Assembly (NCBI GenBank): GCA_947646735.1
Contig: CANTFK010000868.1
Span: 239,625-303,624 of the forward strand
Length of the DNA stretch: 64,000 nucleotides
Origin: Peronospora farinosa
Lineage: Eukaryota > Oomycota > Peronosporomycetes > Peronosporales > Peronosporaceae
Reading direction: 5' to 3'
This document shows, one piece after another, positions 45,978 through 56,669 of the stretch (its first letter is position 1; the number at the start of each line of letters is the position of its first letter). Both the position numbers and the translations under genes were made by a program. The notes below the pieces were generated by a model. That model was given only the letters and a program-made list of their open reading frames with translations. It had not been told where the DNA came from and did no database searches.

Positions 45978-47299
45978 GTACCCACACCCTTAATAGCAGT
46001 CTTGCTGCCATCAGCCACCGATAGCTCGCCTTCATCTTCTTCGTTGATGCTTGCAAACTTGGTCTTGTCGTTACAGATGTGGTGCGTTGCGCCGCTGTCG
46101 ATCGCCCACATTCCTGGCATATTCTTGCTCTTCGAAAGTCCACACTCGAGCGATACAGCGAATGCAACTCGATCGAAGTGGTCGTAGTCGTCATCGCCTC
46201 GCCATTGAACATTGTTGGCTCCGCGTCCACTACTGTTGCCGCCGCGTCTTGAGCCTCGGTTGTCATCTTTTTGCTTGATCCAGCATCGCTCCACCGTGTG
46301 GCCCACTTTTCCACAATACGTGCACTGGCGAGGTTCGCGCTCGGCACTGAACGCCTTTGCTGCGTCTTCAGTCTTCACCGATGTCTTCTTCTCGCCTTGC
46401 CTCTTGATGTGCTCATTTGTGAGCACCTTCACAACGTCTCGCGATCGCAGTTCTGCGCTGCTCATCTCCAAGTTGAGTACGACGTTCTCGTAGCTCTTGG
46501 GAAGGCTGCACAACAAGCAGATCGCCACATCTTCGTCCTCCATCTTGGCGCCGATGCTGCTGAGATTCGCGCTGATGTTGAGGACCCCGTTACAATGGTG
46601 TAACACTTTCCCGCCTTCTGCCATCTCCATGCTGAAGAGCTGGCGTTTCAAGTAAATTCGCCCAGCCTTCTGCGATCCGCCGTACAGCGTCTTGACGTGC
46701 GCCCACGCGACCCATGCCTCCTCTCATTCATCAACCACGTGATGATAGTCGGCATCCATGTGGAGCAACATCAATCCGAACGCGATGTTGCTCGCCTTGA
46801 CATAGTCGTCCATGGCGCGTGGGTTCGCAAACGTCGGGGTCGTCTCTTGGTTCACGACATGCCACGTCGACTTGGTGAGGAACACGCCACGCATGTAGCT
46901 GCTCCATGTCGCGTAGTTGTCTCCGTTGAACTTGTCGATGGAGACCTTGGTGGACATGTCTTGCGCAGCGGACATCGTACTTGGGCTCATAACCTGATGG
47001 AAGGTATGAGGCTTGGGCGAAAGAGGCGAAGGAAGGCGAAGGAAGTCTGCACTTGAGGGTGAAGACGACTTGAGCTGAAGATGGTTAACTGGAAAGTGAT
47101 TGATTTATAGGTTCTTGTTCTGCCTACTGATTTATTTTGCTGTCCCCATATAAACCATGTCTTCCTATCAACTTACTCGTCTAATCATTTCCTACCGTCT
47201 ATTCATTCTTATCCTCCAATCATACGCGAGTAGCATTGGACCGGTTTCAGTAGACCGGTTCACGGTTATGAACCGTCGATAAACCGATTACCCTCAACA
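45978..47299 (-). repeat. gag: Array unit 6
   Basis: 1322 bp, with LTR 46995-47299 carrying one extra base (AAGAGGCGAAGG). The gag type is ATWSSYMRG, with the TGA after VVDE. Confidence 0.87.
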
Positions 47300-48620
47300 G
47301 TACCCACACCCTTAATAGCAGTCTTGCTGCCATCAGCCACCGATAGCTCGCCTTCATCTTCTTCGTTGATGCTTGCAAACTTGGTCTTGTCGTTACAGAT
47401 GTGGTGCGTTGCGCCGCTGTCGATCGCCCACATTCCTGGCATATTCTTGCTCTTCGAAAGTCCACACTCGAGCGATACAGCGAATGCAACTCGATCGAAG
47501 TGGTCGTAGTCGTCATCGCCTCGCCATTGAACATTGTTGGCTCCGCGTCCACTACTGTTGCCGCCGCGTCTTGAGCCTCGGTTGTCATCTTTTTGCTTGA
47601 TCCAGCATCGCTCCACCGTGTGGCCCACTTTTCCACAATACGTGCACTGGCGAGGTTCGCGCTCGGCACTGAACGCCTTTGCTGCGTCTTCAGTCTTCAC
47701 CGATGTCTTCTTCTCGCCTTGCCTCTTGATGTGCTCATTTGTGAGCACCTTCACAACGTCTCGCGATCGCAGTTCCGCGCTGCTCATCTCCAAGTTGAGT
47801 ACGACGTTCTCGTAGCTCTTGGGAAGGCTGCACAACAAGCAGATCGCCACATCTTCGTCCTCCATCTTGGCGCCGATGCTGCTGAGATTCGCGCTGATGT
47901 TGAGGACCCCGTTACAATGGTGTAACACTTTCCCGCCTTCTGCCATCTCCATGCTGAAGAGCTGGCGTTTCAAGTAAATTCGCCCAGCCTTCTGCGATCC
48001 GCCGTACAGCGTCTTGACGTGCGCCCACGCGACCCATGCCTCCTCTCAGTCATCAACCACGTGATGATAGTCGGCATCCATGTGGAGCAACATCAATCCG
48101 AACGCGATGTTGCTCGCCTTGACATAGTCGTCCATGGCGCGTGGGTTCGCAAACGTCGGGGTCGTCTCTTGGTTCACGACATGCCACGTCGACTTGGTGA
48201 GGAACACGCCACGCATGTAGCTGCTCAATGTGGCGTAGTTGTCTCCGTTGAACTTGTCGATGGAGACCTTGGTGGACATGTCTTGCGCAGCGGACATCGT
48301 ACTTGGGCTCATAACCTGATGGAAGGTATGAGGCTTGGGCGAAAGAGCGAAGGAAGGCGAAGGAAGTCTGCACTTGAGGGTGAAGACGACTTGAGCTGAA
48401 GATGGTTAACTGGAAAGTGATTGATTTATAGGTTCTTGTTCTGCCTACTGATTTATTTTGCTGTCCCCATATAAACCATGTCTTCCTATCAACTTACTCG
48501 TCTAATCATTTCCTACCGTCTATTCATTCTTATCCTCCAATCATACGCGAGTAGCATTGGACCGGTTTCAGTAGACCGGTTCACGGTTATGAACCGTCGA
48601 TAAACCGATTACCCTCAACA
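47300..48620 (-). repeat. gag: Array unit 7
   Basis: 1321 bp, with LTR 48317-48620. The gag type is ATLSSYMRG, with the TGA after VVDD. Confidence 0.87.
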
Positions 48621-49941
48621 GTACCCACACCCTTAATAGCAGTCTTGCTGCCATCAGCCACCGATAGCTCGCCTTCATCTTCTTCGTTGATGCTTGCAAA
48701 CTTGGTCTTGTCGTTACAGATGTGGTGCGTTGCGCCGCTGTCGATCGCCCACATTCCTGGCATATTCTTGCTCTTCGAAAGTCCACACTCGAGCGATACA
48801 GCGAATGCAACTCGATCGAAGTGGTCGTAGTCGTCATCGCCTCGCCATTGAACATTGTTGGCTCCGCGTCCACTACTGTTGCCGCCGCGTCTTGAGCCTC
48901 GGTTGTCATCTTTTTGCTTGATCCAGCATCGCTCCACCGTGTGGCCCACTTTTCCACAATACGTGCACTGGCGAGGTTCGCGCTCGGCACTGAACGCCTT
49001 TGCTGCGTCTTCAGTCTTCACCGATGTCTTCTTCTCGCCTTGCCTCTTGATGTGCTCATTTGTAAGCACCTTCACAACGTCTCGCGATCGCAGTTCCGCG
49101 CTGCTCATCTCCAAGTTGAGTACGACGTTCTCGTAGCTCTTGGGAAGGCTGCACAACAAGCAGATCGCCACATCTTCGTCCTCCATCTTGGCGCCGATGC
49201 TGCTGAGATTCGCGCTGATGTTGAGGACCCCGTTACAATGGTGTAACACTTTCCCGCCTTCTGCCATCTCCATGCTGAAGAGCTGGCGTTTCAAGTAAAT
49301 TCGCCCAGCCTTCTGCGATCCGCCGTACAGCGTCTTGACGTGCGCCCACGCGACCCATGCCTCCTCTCAGTCATCAACCACGTGATGATAGTCGGCATCC
49401 ATGTGGAGCAACATCAATCCGAACGCGATGTTGCTCGCCTTGACATAGTCGTCCATGGCGCGTGGGTTCGCAAACGTCGGGGTCGTCTCTTGGTTCACGA
49501 CATGCCACGTCGACTTGGTGAGGAACACGCCACGCATGTAGCTGCTCAATGTGGCGTAGTTGTCTCCGTTGAACTTGTCGATGGAGACCTTGGTGGACAT
49601 GTCTTGCGCAGCGGACATCGTACTTGGGCTCATAACCTGATGGAAGGTATGAGGCTTGGGCGAAAGAGCGAAGGAAGGCGAAGGAAGTCTGCACTTGAGG
49701 GTGAAGACGACTTGAGCTGAAGATGGTTAACTGGAAAGTGATTGATTTATAGGTTCTTGTTCTGCCTACTGATTTATTTTGCTGTCCCCATATAAACCAT
49801 GTCTTCCTATCAACTTACTCGTCTAATCATTTCCTACCGTCTATTCATTCTTATCCTCCAATCATACGCGAGTAGCATTGGACCGGTTTCAGTAGACCGG
49901 TTCACGGTTATGAACCGTCGATAAACCGATTACCCTCAACA
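48621..49941 (-). repeat. gag: Array unit 8
   Basis: 1321 bp, with LTR 49638-49941. It shares a TTTGTAAGCACC change near 49060 with units 9 and 10. Confidence 0.87.
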
Positions 49942-51262
49942 GTACCCACACCCTTAATAGCAGTCTTGCTGCCATCAGCCACCGATAGCTCGCCTTCATC
50001 TTCTTCGTTGATGCTTGCAAACTTGGTCTTGTCGTTACAGATGTGGTGCGTTGCGCCGCTGTCGATCGCCCACATTCCTGGCATATTCTTGCTCTTCGAA
50101 AGTCCACACTCGAGCGATACAGCGAATGCAACTCGATCGAAGTGGTCGTAGTCGTCATCGCCTCGCCATTGAACATTGTTGGCTCCGCGTCCACTACTGT
50201 TGCCGCCGCGTCTTGAGCCTCGGTTGTCATCTTTTTGCTTGATCCAGCATCGCTCCACCGTGTGGCCCACTTTTCCACAATACGTGCACTGGCGAGGTTC
50301 GCGCTCGGCACTGAACGCCTTTGCTGCGTCTTCAGTCTTCACCGATGTCTTCTTCTCGCCTTGCCTCTTGATGTGCTCATTTGTAAGCACCTTCACAACG
50401 TCTCGCGATCGCAGTTCCGCGCTGCTCATCTCCAAGTTGAGTACGACGTTCTCGTAGCTCTTGGGAAGGCTGCACAACAAGCAGATCGCCACATCTTCGT
50501 CCTCCATCTTGGCGCCGATGCTGCTGAGATTCGCGCTGATGTTGAGGACCCCGTTACAATGGTGTAACACTTTCCCGCCTTCTGCCATCTCCATGCTGAA
50601 GAGCTGGCGTTTCAAGTAAATTCGCCCAGCCTTCTGCGATCCGCCGTACAGCGTCTTGACGTGCGCCCACGCGACCCATGCCTCCTCTCAGTCATCAACC
50701 ACGTGATGATAGTCGGCATCCATGTGGAGCAACATCAATCCGAACGCGATGTTGCTCGCCTTGACATAGTCGTCCATGGCGCGTGGGTTCGCAAACGTCG
50801 GGGTTGTCTCTTGGTTCACGACATGCCACGTCGACTTGGTGAGGAACACGCCACGCATGTAGCTGCTCAATGTGGCGTAGTTGTCTCCGTTGAACTTGTC
50901 GATGGAGACCTTGGTGGACATGTCTTGCGCAGCGGACATCGTACTTGGGCTCATAACCTGATGGAAGGTATGAGGCTTGGGCGAAAGAGCGAAGGAAGGC
51001 GAAGGAAGTCTGCACTTGAGGGTGAAGACGACTTGAGCTGAAGATGGTTAACTGGAAAGTGATTGATTTATAGGTTCTTGTTCTGCCTACTGATTTATTT
51101 TGCTGTCCCCATATAAATCATGTCTTCCTATCAACTTACTCGTCTAATCATTTCCTACCGTCTATTCATTCTTATCCTCCAATCATACGCGAGTAGCATT
51201 GGACCGGTTTCAGTAGACCGGTTCACGGTTATGAACCGTCGATAAACCGATTACCCTCAACA
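49942..51262 (-). repeat. gag: Array unit 9
   Basis: 1321 bp, with LTR 50959-51262. It has the TTTGTAAGC change of unit 8 and the GGGGTT change of unit 5. Confidence 0.87.
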
Positions 51263-52279
51263 GTACCCACACCCTTAATAGCAGTCTTGCTGCCATCAGC
51301 CACCGATAGCTCGCCTTCATCTTCTTCGTTGATGCTTGCAAACTTGGTCTTGTCGTTACAGATGTGGTGCGTTGCGCCGCTGTCGATCGCCCACATTCCT
51401 GGCATATTCTTGCTCTTCGAAAGTCCACACTCGAGCGATACAGCGAATGCAACTCGATCGAAGTGGTCGTAGTCGTCATCGCCTCGCCATTGAACATTGT
51501 TGGCTCCGCGTCCACTACTGTTGCCGCCGCGTCTTGAGCCTCGGTTGTCATCTTTTTGCTTGATCCAGCATCGCTCCACCGTGTGGCCCACTTTTCCACA
51601 ATACGTGCACTGGCGAGGTTCGCGCTCGGCACTGAACGCCTTTGCTGCGTCTTCAGTCTTCACCGATGTCTTCTTCTCGCCTTGCCTCTTGATGTGCTCA
51701 TTTGTAAGCACCTTCACAACGTCTCGCGATCGCAGTTCCGCGCTGCTCATCTCCAAGTTGAGTACGACGTTCTCGTAGCTCTTGAGAAGGCTGCACAACA
51801 AGCAGATCGCCACATCTTCGTCCTCCATCTTGGCGCCGATGCTGCTGAGATTCGCGCTGATGTTGAGGACCCCGTTACAATGGTGTAACACTTTCCCGCC
51901 TTCTGCCATCTCCATGCTGAAGAGCTGGCGTTTCAAGTAAATTCGCCCAGCCTTCTGCGATCCGCCGTACAGCGTCTTGACGTGCGCCCACGCGACCCAT
52001 GCCTCCTCTCAGTCATCAACCACGTGATGATAGTCGGCATCCATGTGGAGCAACATCAATCCGAACGCGATGTTGCTCGCCTTGACATAGTCGTCCATGG
52101 CGCGTGGGTTCGCAAACGTCGGGGTCGTCTCTTGGTTCACGACATGCCACGTCGACTTGGTAAGGAACACACCACGCATGTAGCTGCTCAATGTCGCGTA
52201 GTTGTCTCCGTTGAACTTGTCGATGGAGATCTTGGTCGGGGCATCTTGGGCAGAGGACATCGTGCTTGGGCTCATAACC
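51263..52279 (-). pseudogene. gag: Array unit 10: gag fragment joined to the 5' end of copia A
   Basis: Gag starts [20 protein letters not shown] at 52270, the A-type N-terminus. From about 52150 leftward the sequence becomes the B-type of the array. The in-frame TGA after VVDD is at 52009-52011. The C-terminal part has SLLKSYENV (Pro to Leu). The A/B switch marks a recombination point within gag codons about 35-45. Confidence 0.85.
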
Positions 52280-52596
52280 TGTTGAATGGTATGAGTCTTG
52301 GACGAAGAGAAGCTTGAACGCAGGCGAAGGGAGTTCACTCAGGAAGACCGTAGAGAAGACACTTGTTCATTTGAGAGAGGATTCGAAAGTGATTGATTAT
52401 TGGGGCTTACTTGCCGACTACATGATTTATATGTGAACTCACATATAAATCATCTAGGGCGTCTCATCATCCTACGCATCTAATCAACCCTAAGTAATTA
52501 CCGTAAAAACTACGTCGTAAATACTAAGCTGAACAGGCGGTTCAGATTGGACCGGTCACGGTTAACCAATCTTGGTGGAACCGATGACCGTCAGCA
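52280..52596 (-). repeat. 5' LTR of copia A
   Basis: 317 bp from TGTTGAATGG to CGTCAGCA. It matches the 3' LTR at 7846-8161, not the array LTRs. The flanking ATGCA follows at 52597. Confidence 0.87.
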
Positions 52597-52601
52597 ATGC
52601 A

Positions 52602-52809
52602 ATCATTTTTGAGAATTCTGAATTACTACAGTCGGTTTATCGAAGACTTTGCGATTTTTGCATCGGTGCTTTATGAGCTACGGGAAGCAGATATTCATGA
52701 GATCAGCCGTGCTAGTGACACTCAGATGTCCATTACTGATGTTGGACTGAAGTGCGATCCACTTTTAAAGGTTGGGGACGATCACGATCTGGATGTTAAT
52801 ACCGGGGAC
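52602..52809 (+). pseudogene. pol: Ty3 element C pol, continued: RT end
   Basis: Continues the RT of 7845 after copia A: SFLRILNYYSRFIEDFAIFA, VLYELREADIHEISRASD. Element J has SFLGSLNYYSRFIEDFAIYA and YELREADFHEISRAGD at the same place. The reading degrades after about 52740 and is cut by copia H at 52810. Confidence 0.85.
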
Positions 52810-53113
52810 TGTTTACGGTCATCGGTTCCACCAAAAGTTGGGCAACCGTGACCGGTCCAATCCGAGCCGCCTGTTCAGCTTAGTATTTACGACGTAGTTT
52901 TTACGGTAATTACTTAGAGTTGATTAGACGCGTAGGATGATGAGACGCCCTACATGATTTATATGTGAGCCACATAGAAATCATGTAATCGGCAAGTAAG
53001 CCCCAATAATCAATCACTTTCGAATCCTCCCTCAAATGAACAAGTGTTCTTCGCTTCGTTCGCCCAGCTCTCTCCGCTTCGTTTTTCCTCTCCAAGTCGC
53101 TCAACGTACAACA
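52810..53113 (+). repeat. 5' LTR of copia H
   Basis: 304 bp from TGTTTACGGTCATCGG to ACGTACAACA, of the A-type LTR subfamily but on the plus strand. It includes the imperfect hairpin CTACATGATTTATATGTG near 52950. Confidence 0.83.
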
Positions 53114-53314
53114 GGTTATGAGACCAAGCGCCATGTCCTCAAGCAACGCCTCTACCAGTATCTCCATCGATAAGTTCGATGAAGACAATTATGCAACGTG
53201 GTTTCGTTACATGCGTGGCGTGTTTCTGACCTAGTCGGTCTGGTTCGTCGTGAACCGAGAAGCGACTCCAAGCTTTACCGACTCGCGAGCGTCTGATGAC
53301 TACGTCAAGGCGAG
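53114..53314 (+). pseudogene. gag: Copia H primer site and gag start, truncated
   Basis: GGTTATGAGACC (53114-53125) is the primer site, with the gag ATG inside it at 53118. Gag reads [20 protein letters not shown] and [13 protein letters not shown], then a TAG (53233-53235), then VWFVVNREATPSF. It is cut at DDYVKAS by the LTR of element D. The 3' part is not in the window. Confidence 0.8.
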
Positions 53315-54413
53315 TGTGTTGGATTGGGTTCTAAAAATTGTATGATGATACCCCATACCACTCACTGTGCCGGACTGCCGAATGTCGGAGGGGGTACCCC
53401 GATGCCGCGTATGGACCTTCTCTCACCTTGTGTACCCGTCGGCTGGCGGGTTGCACTCTTCGGAGGACTTGGTGAAGATGTAGACGTCTGCCTTGAGGGA
53501 GGTAGACCTGAGGGGGCTCGAGTGGATATGCTTCACTCGGTGGGCCGGTAGGTGGCCACTCGATCGACCTTGTCGAGAGTGGACTTAAAGCCAAATTCTT
53601 CAGGGAGCTTATCCCTGGCCTTTTCCTTCTTGTCTCAGGGGTATCAACCACCTGACCTTTACTTTGCTCCCGGACCGTGAGGTAAGGGAGGCCGCTTCCG
53701 ATAGCGGGTGTTGGGGGGGGGGTTGCTACTCGAGCGAGCTCACAGACCAAATATATCCTGGAGCTCTATTCTCACTTGAACTTTGCTACACAACTGTCTT
53801 CGACGGGGGGCCAAAATATATCCCTTCCCGGAACAGTGAGTAGCTTAGAGCAAGTTCTTCTTGGGTGACGGAGTCGTGCCACGTAGATCGCAAGTTGAGT
53901 AGTATTTAATATAGTTCTATCCTTTTACCTCCTTTACTCTATCCTTGCCTGAAGCTCTGATTCCTTGCGTCGACTAGTCTGATCCTTGTATTAACTGGTA
54001 CGGAGTGGCTGAACCCTGAGGGGCCGAGGTCGACTGACGAGGGACCCAGGTCGGCCGATGAGGGACCCAAGTCTACCAGCGAGGGACCGAGTCGACCAAC
54101 GAGGGATTTAGGTCTATCAACGAGAGACCGGGTCGACCAATGAGGGACCCAGGTCGACCGATGAGGGACCCGGGTCTACCAACGAGGGGCCGGGTCGATC
54201 AATGAAGGGCCATGGTCAACTCCCTTTGGTACCGGTTAACCGGTACCATGATACTAATTTTTCGTCTGTGGGTCCTGCAGATTGTTCTCCGCCAACGGTC
54301 GCTCCCCTTCGAGGCCCCTGTCTCTCTGGTCCCCTGTCCCTGACCCACGGTCTATACTCCGAATCCAACTGGATTATGGTGTCCCTACATCGCAAAAACA
54401 GTACATCACCACA
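53315..54413 (-). repeat. 3' LTR of element D
   Basis: 1099 bp from TGTGTTGGATTGGG to CATCACCACA. The shared core (CGGAGGGGGTACCCCG, ACCTTGTGTACCCGTCGG) lies at about 53388-53440. The polypurine tract, on the minus strand CAGGGGGCGGC, abuts the inner end at 54414-54424. Confidence 0.78.
54010..54205. repeat. Minisatellite in LTR of D, unit about 21-22 bp
   Basis: About eight to nine degenerate copies of GGTCGACCAATGAGGGACCC. Two or three further copies lie at about 56585-56645, between the convergent ORFs of the same element. Confidence 0.82.
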
Positions 54414-54459
54414 GCCGCCCCCTGAACTTGCTCAACCGTACAATGGATTGAGCACGCGC

Positions 54460-56427
54460 ATGTCTTCACTTCCTTCGTCACGTAGGTCCTTTACTGTCCC
54501 CTTTGTTGATCGTCCATCTCTAACTCATGTCGTTCCAGCCATGTCTTCCCCTAGTTCTGACCCACCATCCGCTGACCCACCGTCCGCTGACCCACCGTCT
54601 GAAGAGCCGACCTCGATCGTCCCCGCTGCTTCGGTTGCCCTTGGTTCTGACCCACCTTCTGCTGACCCACCGTCTGAAGAGCCGACCTCGATCGTCCCCG
54701 CGCCTTCGGTCTACCCTCCATTCGAAGAGGCGTCCTTGGCCGACCTTCCCGGGACGATATCTTCACCGTTGAGTTCTGCCGAAACTGTCGTCGTTGACAG
54801 ATCTCCTGTTTTCACCGCTTTGCCTCCTGCCAAGACGGCAGATCCTTCTGCCACGTCGGTCTCCATGGTTGACAATCTATCTTCCGCGCCAGTCGACGTG
54901 CCTGTAGCTCTGCAGGAACTGCAAGCTCTCGTGGACGCACAATCTCACCGCATAGATGACTGCGAGGGTCGGCTAGGTGTCGTTCCCACTTCGGCCACCT
55001 TATTGGCAACTCGTTGTGAGCGTTTGGAAGAGACGTTACGCGACAATTCCCGGCTGGTGGTCCAACTCCGCGAAGCTCTTCAGCGCGAGACGACACTGGT
55101 GGATCGCCTGCGATGGAAGATCGACCACATTCGAAGCCGTTACTCGCTTCTTGCTGCAGAGCTTGATCACGTCGACTTCTCCGATGGGCCACCTCCGGGA
55201 CCAGCTCCTTCTTTGGCGGCTTCACCCCCGGCCGTATTTCCACCTTCGAGGCTGGCGAAATCTTTCGGTAAACGGTCCAGGCGGAAGTCACCCCGTGTGC
55301 CTGCCAAAGTTTCGAAGTCTCCGAGGCCCGACACATCCGCGATACCGCTGTCGGAAGTCTCTGGTGTCCGCTCTCCTGTCATGCTGGAGTCTTCGGACGA
55401 AGACCTCAGCGACGACAGCGAGACACTTCGGGCGGCCCTGGCCAAGTCTCGTTCTTCCGGTCGGCGCCCCACCAGTGCAAGTTCTTTACGTCTTCCGCCG
55501 ACGTCCACTCCTTCATTGAGGGCCACCTCGGCTTCCGGCCTCTCGCTGAAACGGGCGATGTTCGGGACGTCGGACTCGGAGACTGAGTCGTCTGCGGAGA
55601 AAGAAAAGAGCGCGCCCACTGCTGCGGACAACAGTTCACCCCTTTCGACCGACTCTTGCTCGCTCCCCAAGGATGCTATCATCCCAGGGTACATGCAGCT
55701 GGAGACCTTCTCTGCCGCGGAAGTGGCGCCTTTGCCGGTAGACCTGGTCAATTATTGGTGCATTGTAACAATGTATCCAAAAGACTTGGTCGACCAGCTG
55801 GATCTACCTTGGGGTTGGTTTGGCCCTCCGGACGGAAACCTCGACCGCCCTCCCAAATGGAAGAAGTCGTTGGTGAACCCTCCGATGATCCAGCGCTTGC
55901 TGGCGGCGGAACCTTGGGTAGAAGCTCGTATTCCCATTCAACCCGTTTCCTTCCGACCTGTTGGCTGGTTCGCCCAGTTGGCAGCGGCTTACACACGGTT
56001 TGACGAAGAGCATAGCCAAGCACTTTGGGAGGCGACCCACTGCCTGTGGATATCCAAGGACCAAGCGCGAGCGAATTCTTTCCTCGCGTCCTACTACAAC
56101 GCGCGGAAGAAGCGTCGGAGTCGGGCGACTCGAGCGTGGCGGGAGGTGGTCGACCTTATCTTCATTGGGATGAGCAAGGGCCGCTGCGATCTCGACATTT
56201 TCCTGGATCCCTTCTTCCGTCATCTTCCTCGAACCCACCGTGTGGTTTATTGGTACCCTGGTCGTGAAGAGGGGTCAAACCCAGTCGACCTGCTCGAGGC
56301 CCTTCGGGTGTCGGATTCCGCGTGGCCGTGGCTCACCCAATATCGGTTGTCTTCTGTACCCCATCCTGGAGCTTTAGTCCCACGCCTCAAAGATAAGTTT
56401 GGGCCACCCGTTAAGGTCTTCCTTTGA
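54460..56427 (+). CDS. Antisense coiled-coil ORF of element D, 655 aa, intact
   Basis: The ATG at 54460 is the first usable start outside the LTR; the frame is open back to 54202 inside the LTR. The N-terminal 120 residues are Ser/Pro-rich with a duplicated block (SDPPSADPPSEEPTSIVP twice). About residues 140-240 form a coiled coil (SHRIDDCEGRLGVV, CERLEETLRDNSRLVVQLRE). A Ser/Arg-rich segment (about 250-400) follows. The conserved C-terminal domain (about 420-655) has VGWFAQLAAAYTRF, SQALWEATHCLWIS, ARKKRRSRATRAW, RCDLDIFLDPFFRHLP, YWYPG and WLTQYRLS, shared with J and E. It runs convergent to pol, ending 243 bp before the pol stop. I do not recognise the family. Two segments of motif conservation separated by disordered sequence suggest an RNA- or protein-binding role, but this is not shown. 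Confidence 0.72.
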   Translation: MSSLPSSRRSFTVPFVDRPSLTHVVPAMSSPSSDPPSADPPSADPPSEEPTSIVPAASVALGSDPPSADPPSEEPTSIVPAPSVYPPFEEASLADLPGTISSPLSSAETVVVDRSPVFTALPPAKTADPSATSVSMVDNLSSAPVDVPVALQELQALVDAQSHRIDDCEGRLGVVPTSATLLATRCERLEETLRDNSRLVVQLREALQRETTLVDRLRWKIDHIRSRYSLLAAELDHVDFSDGPPPGPAPSLAASPPAVFPPSRLAKSFGKRSRRKSPRVPAKVSKSPRPDTSAIPLSEVSGVRSPVMLESSDEDLSDDSETLRAALAKSRSSGRRPTSASSLRLPPTSTPSLRATSASGLSLKRAMFGTSDSETESSAEKEKSAPTAADNSSPLSTDSCSLPKDAIIPGYMQLETFSAAEVAPLPVDLVNYWCIVTMYPKDLVDQLDLPWGWFGPPDGNLDRPPKWKKSLVNPPMIQRLLAAEPWVEARIPIQPVSFRPVGWFAQLAAAYTRFDEEHSQALWEATHCLWISKDQARANSFLASYYNARKKRRSRATRAWREVVDLIFIGMSKGRCDLDIFLDPFFRHLPRTHRVVYWYPGREEGSNPVDLLEALRVSDSAWPWLTQYRLSSVPHPGALVPRLKDKFGPPVKVFL

Positions 56428-56669
56428 ACACGAACCTTCATTCTCTTCGATCCTATTTTTTGTGCGTCTGTCCATCTTCCATCTCCTCTGCCATACTTTC
56501 CTCTGTTCTAGTTGATCTTGGCAATCTTCCTCCTTTGTTCTCCATTCTTCTATACATCGGACTCGTGAAAGGTCGAGGACTCCCCATAGGCGACCCAGGT
56601 CTAACAACGAGGGAACGGGTCGACCAATGGAGGAACAGGTCTACCTTCCAAGGATCTTGCTACAGTCTG
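56428..56669. other. Spacer between convergent ORFs of element D
   Basis: Pyrimidine-rich, with two to three copies of the D minisatellite unit at about 56585-56645. No coding frame is visible. Confidence 0.55.

Larger units (their letters stand above)
39389..52279 (-). repeat. Tandem array of ten LTR-gag units, about 1321 bp each
   Basis: Ten head-to-tail units (order by plus coordinate) each hold the first about 1 kb of copia gag and protease, then an LTR. Every unit starts at GTACC, the exact duplicated target of copia B. Periods are 1321, 1305, 1321, 1321, 1321, 1322, 1321, 1321 and 1321 bp. The last unit joins the A-type LTR. Units are nearly identical and differ by a few point changes. 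The structure is explained by unequal exchange between the LTR-gag of B and the same region of A after B inserted into A. Confidence 0.9.
7846..52596 (-). mobile_element. Copia A with all elements nested in it
   Basis: The two ends are A-type copia LTRs (7846-8161 and 52280-52596) flanked by the 5-bp duplication ATGCA (7841-7845 and 52597-52601). Joining the flanks restores the element C RT reading ...RSMQ-SFLR..., which matches the same region of element J. Every other element between these points therefore arrived in A after A entered C. The total is about 44.75 kb. Confidence 0.88.

Noticed and set aside
39389..52279. Array as pure assembly artefact
   Set aside because: Units differ by specific substitutions, a 16-bp deletion and a 1-bp insertion, and end in an A-type junction, which argues for real copies. 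The exact number still needs long reads.
38800..52317. Plus-strand ORFs repeated in every array unit (for example 93-126 aa frames)
   Set aside because: They are complementary shadows of copia gag. Their conservation is that of the DNA repeat, and they have no domain.
52745..52770. Short match of element C 3' sequence to the duplicated block of J in inverted orientation
   Set aside because: Only about 15 bp (GATCCACTTTTAAA); too short to support an inversion.
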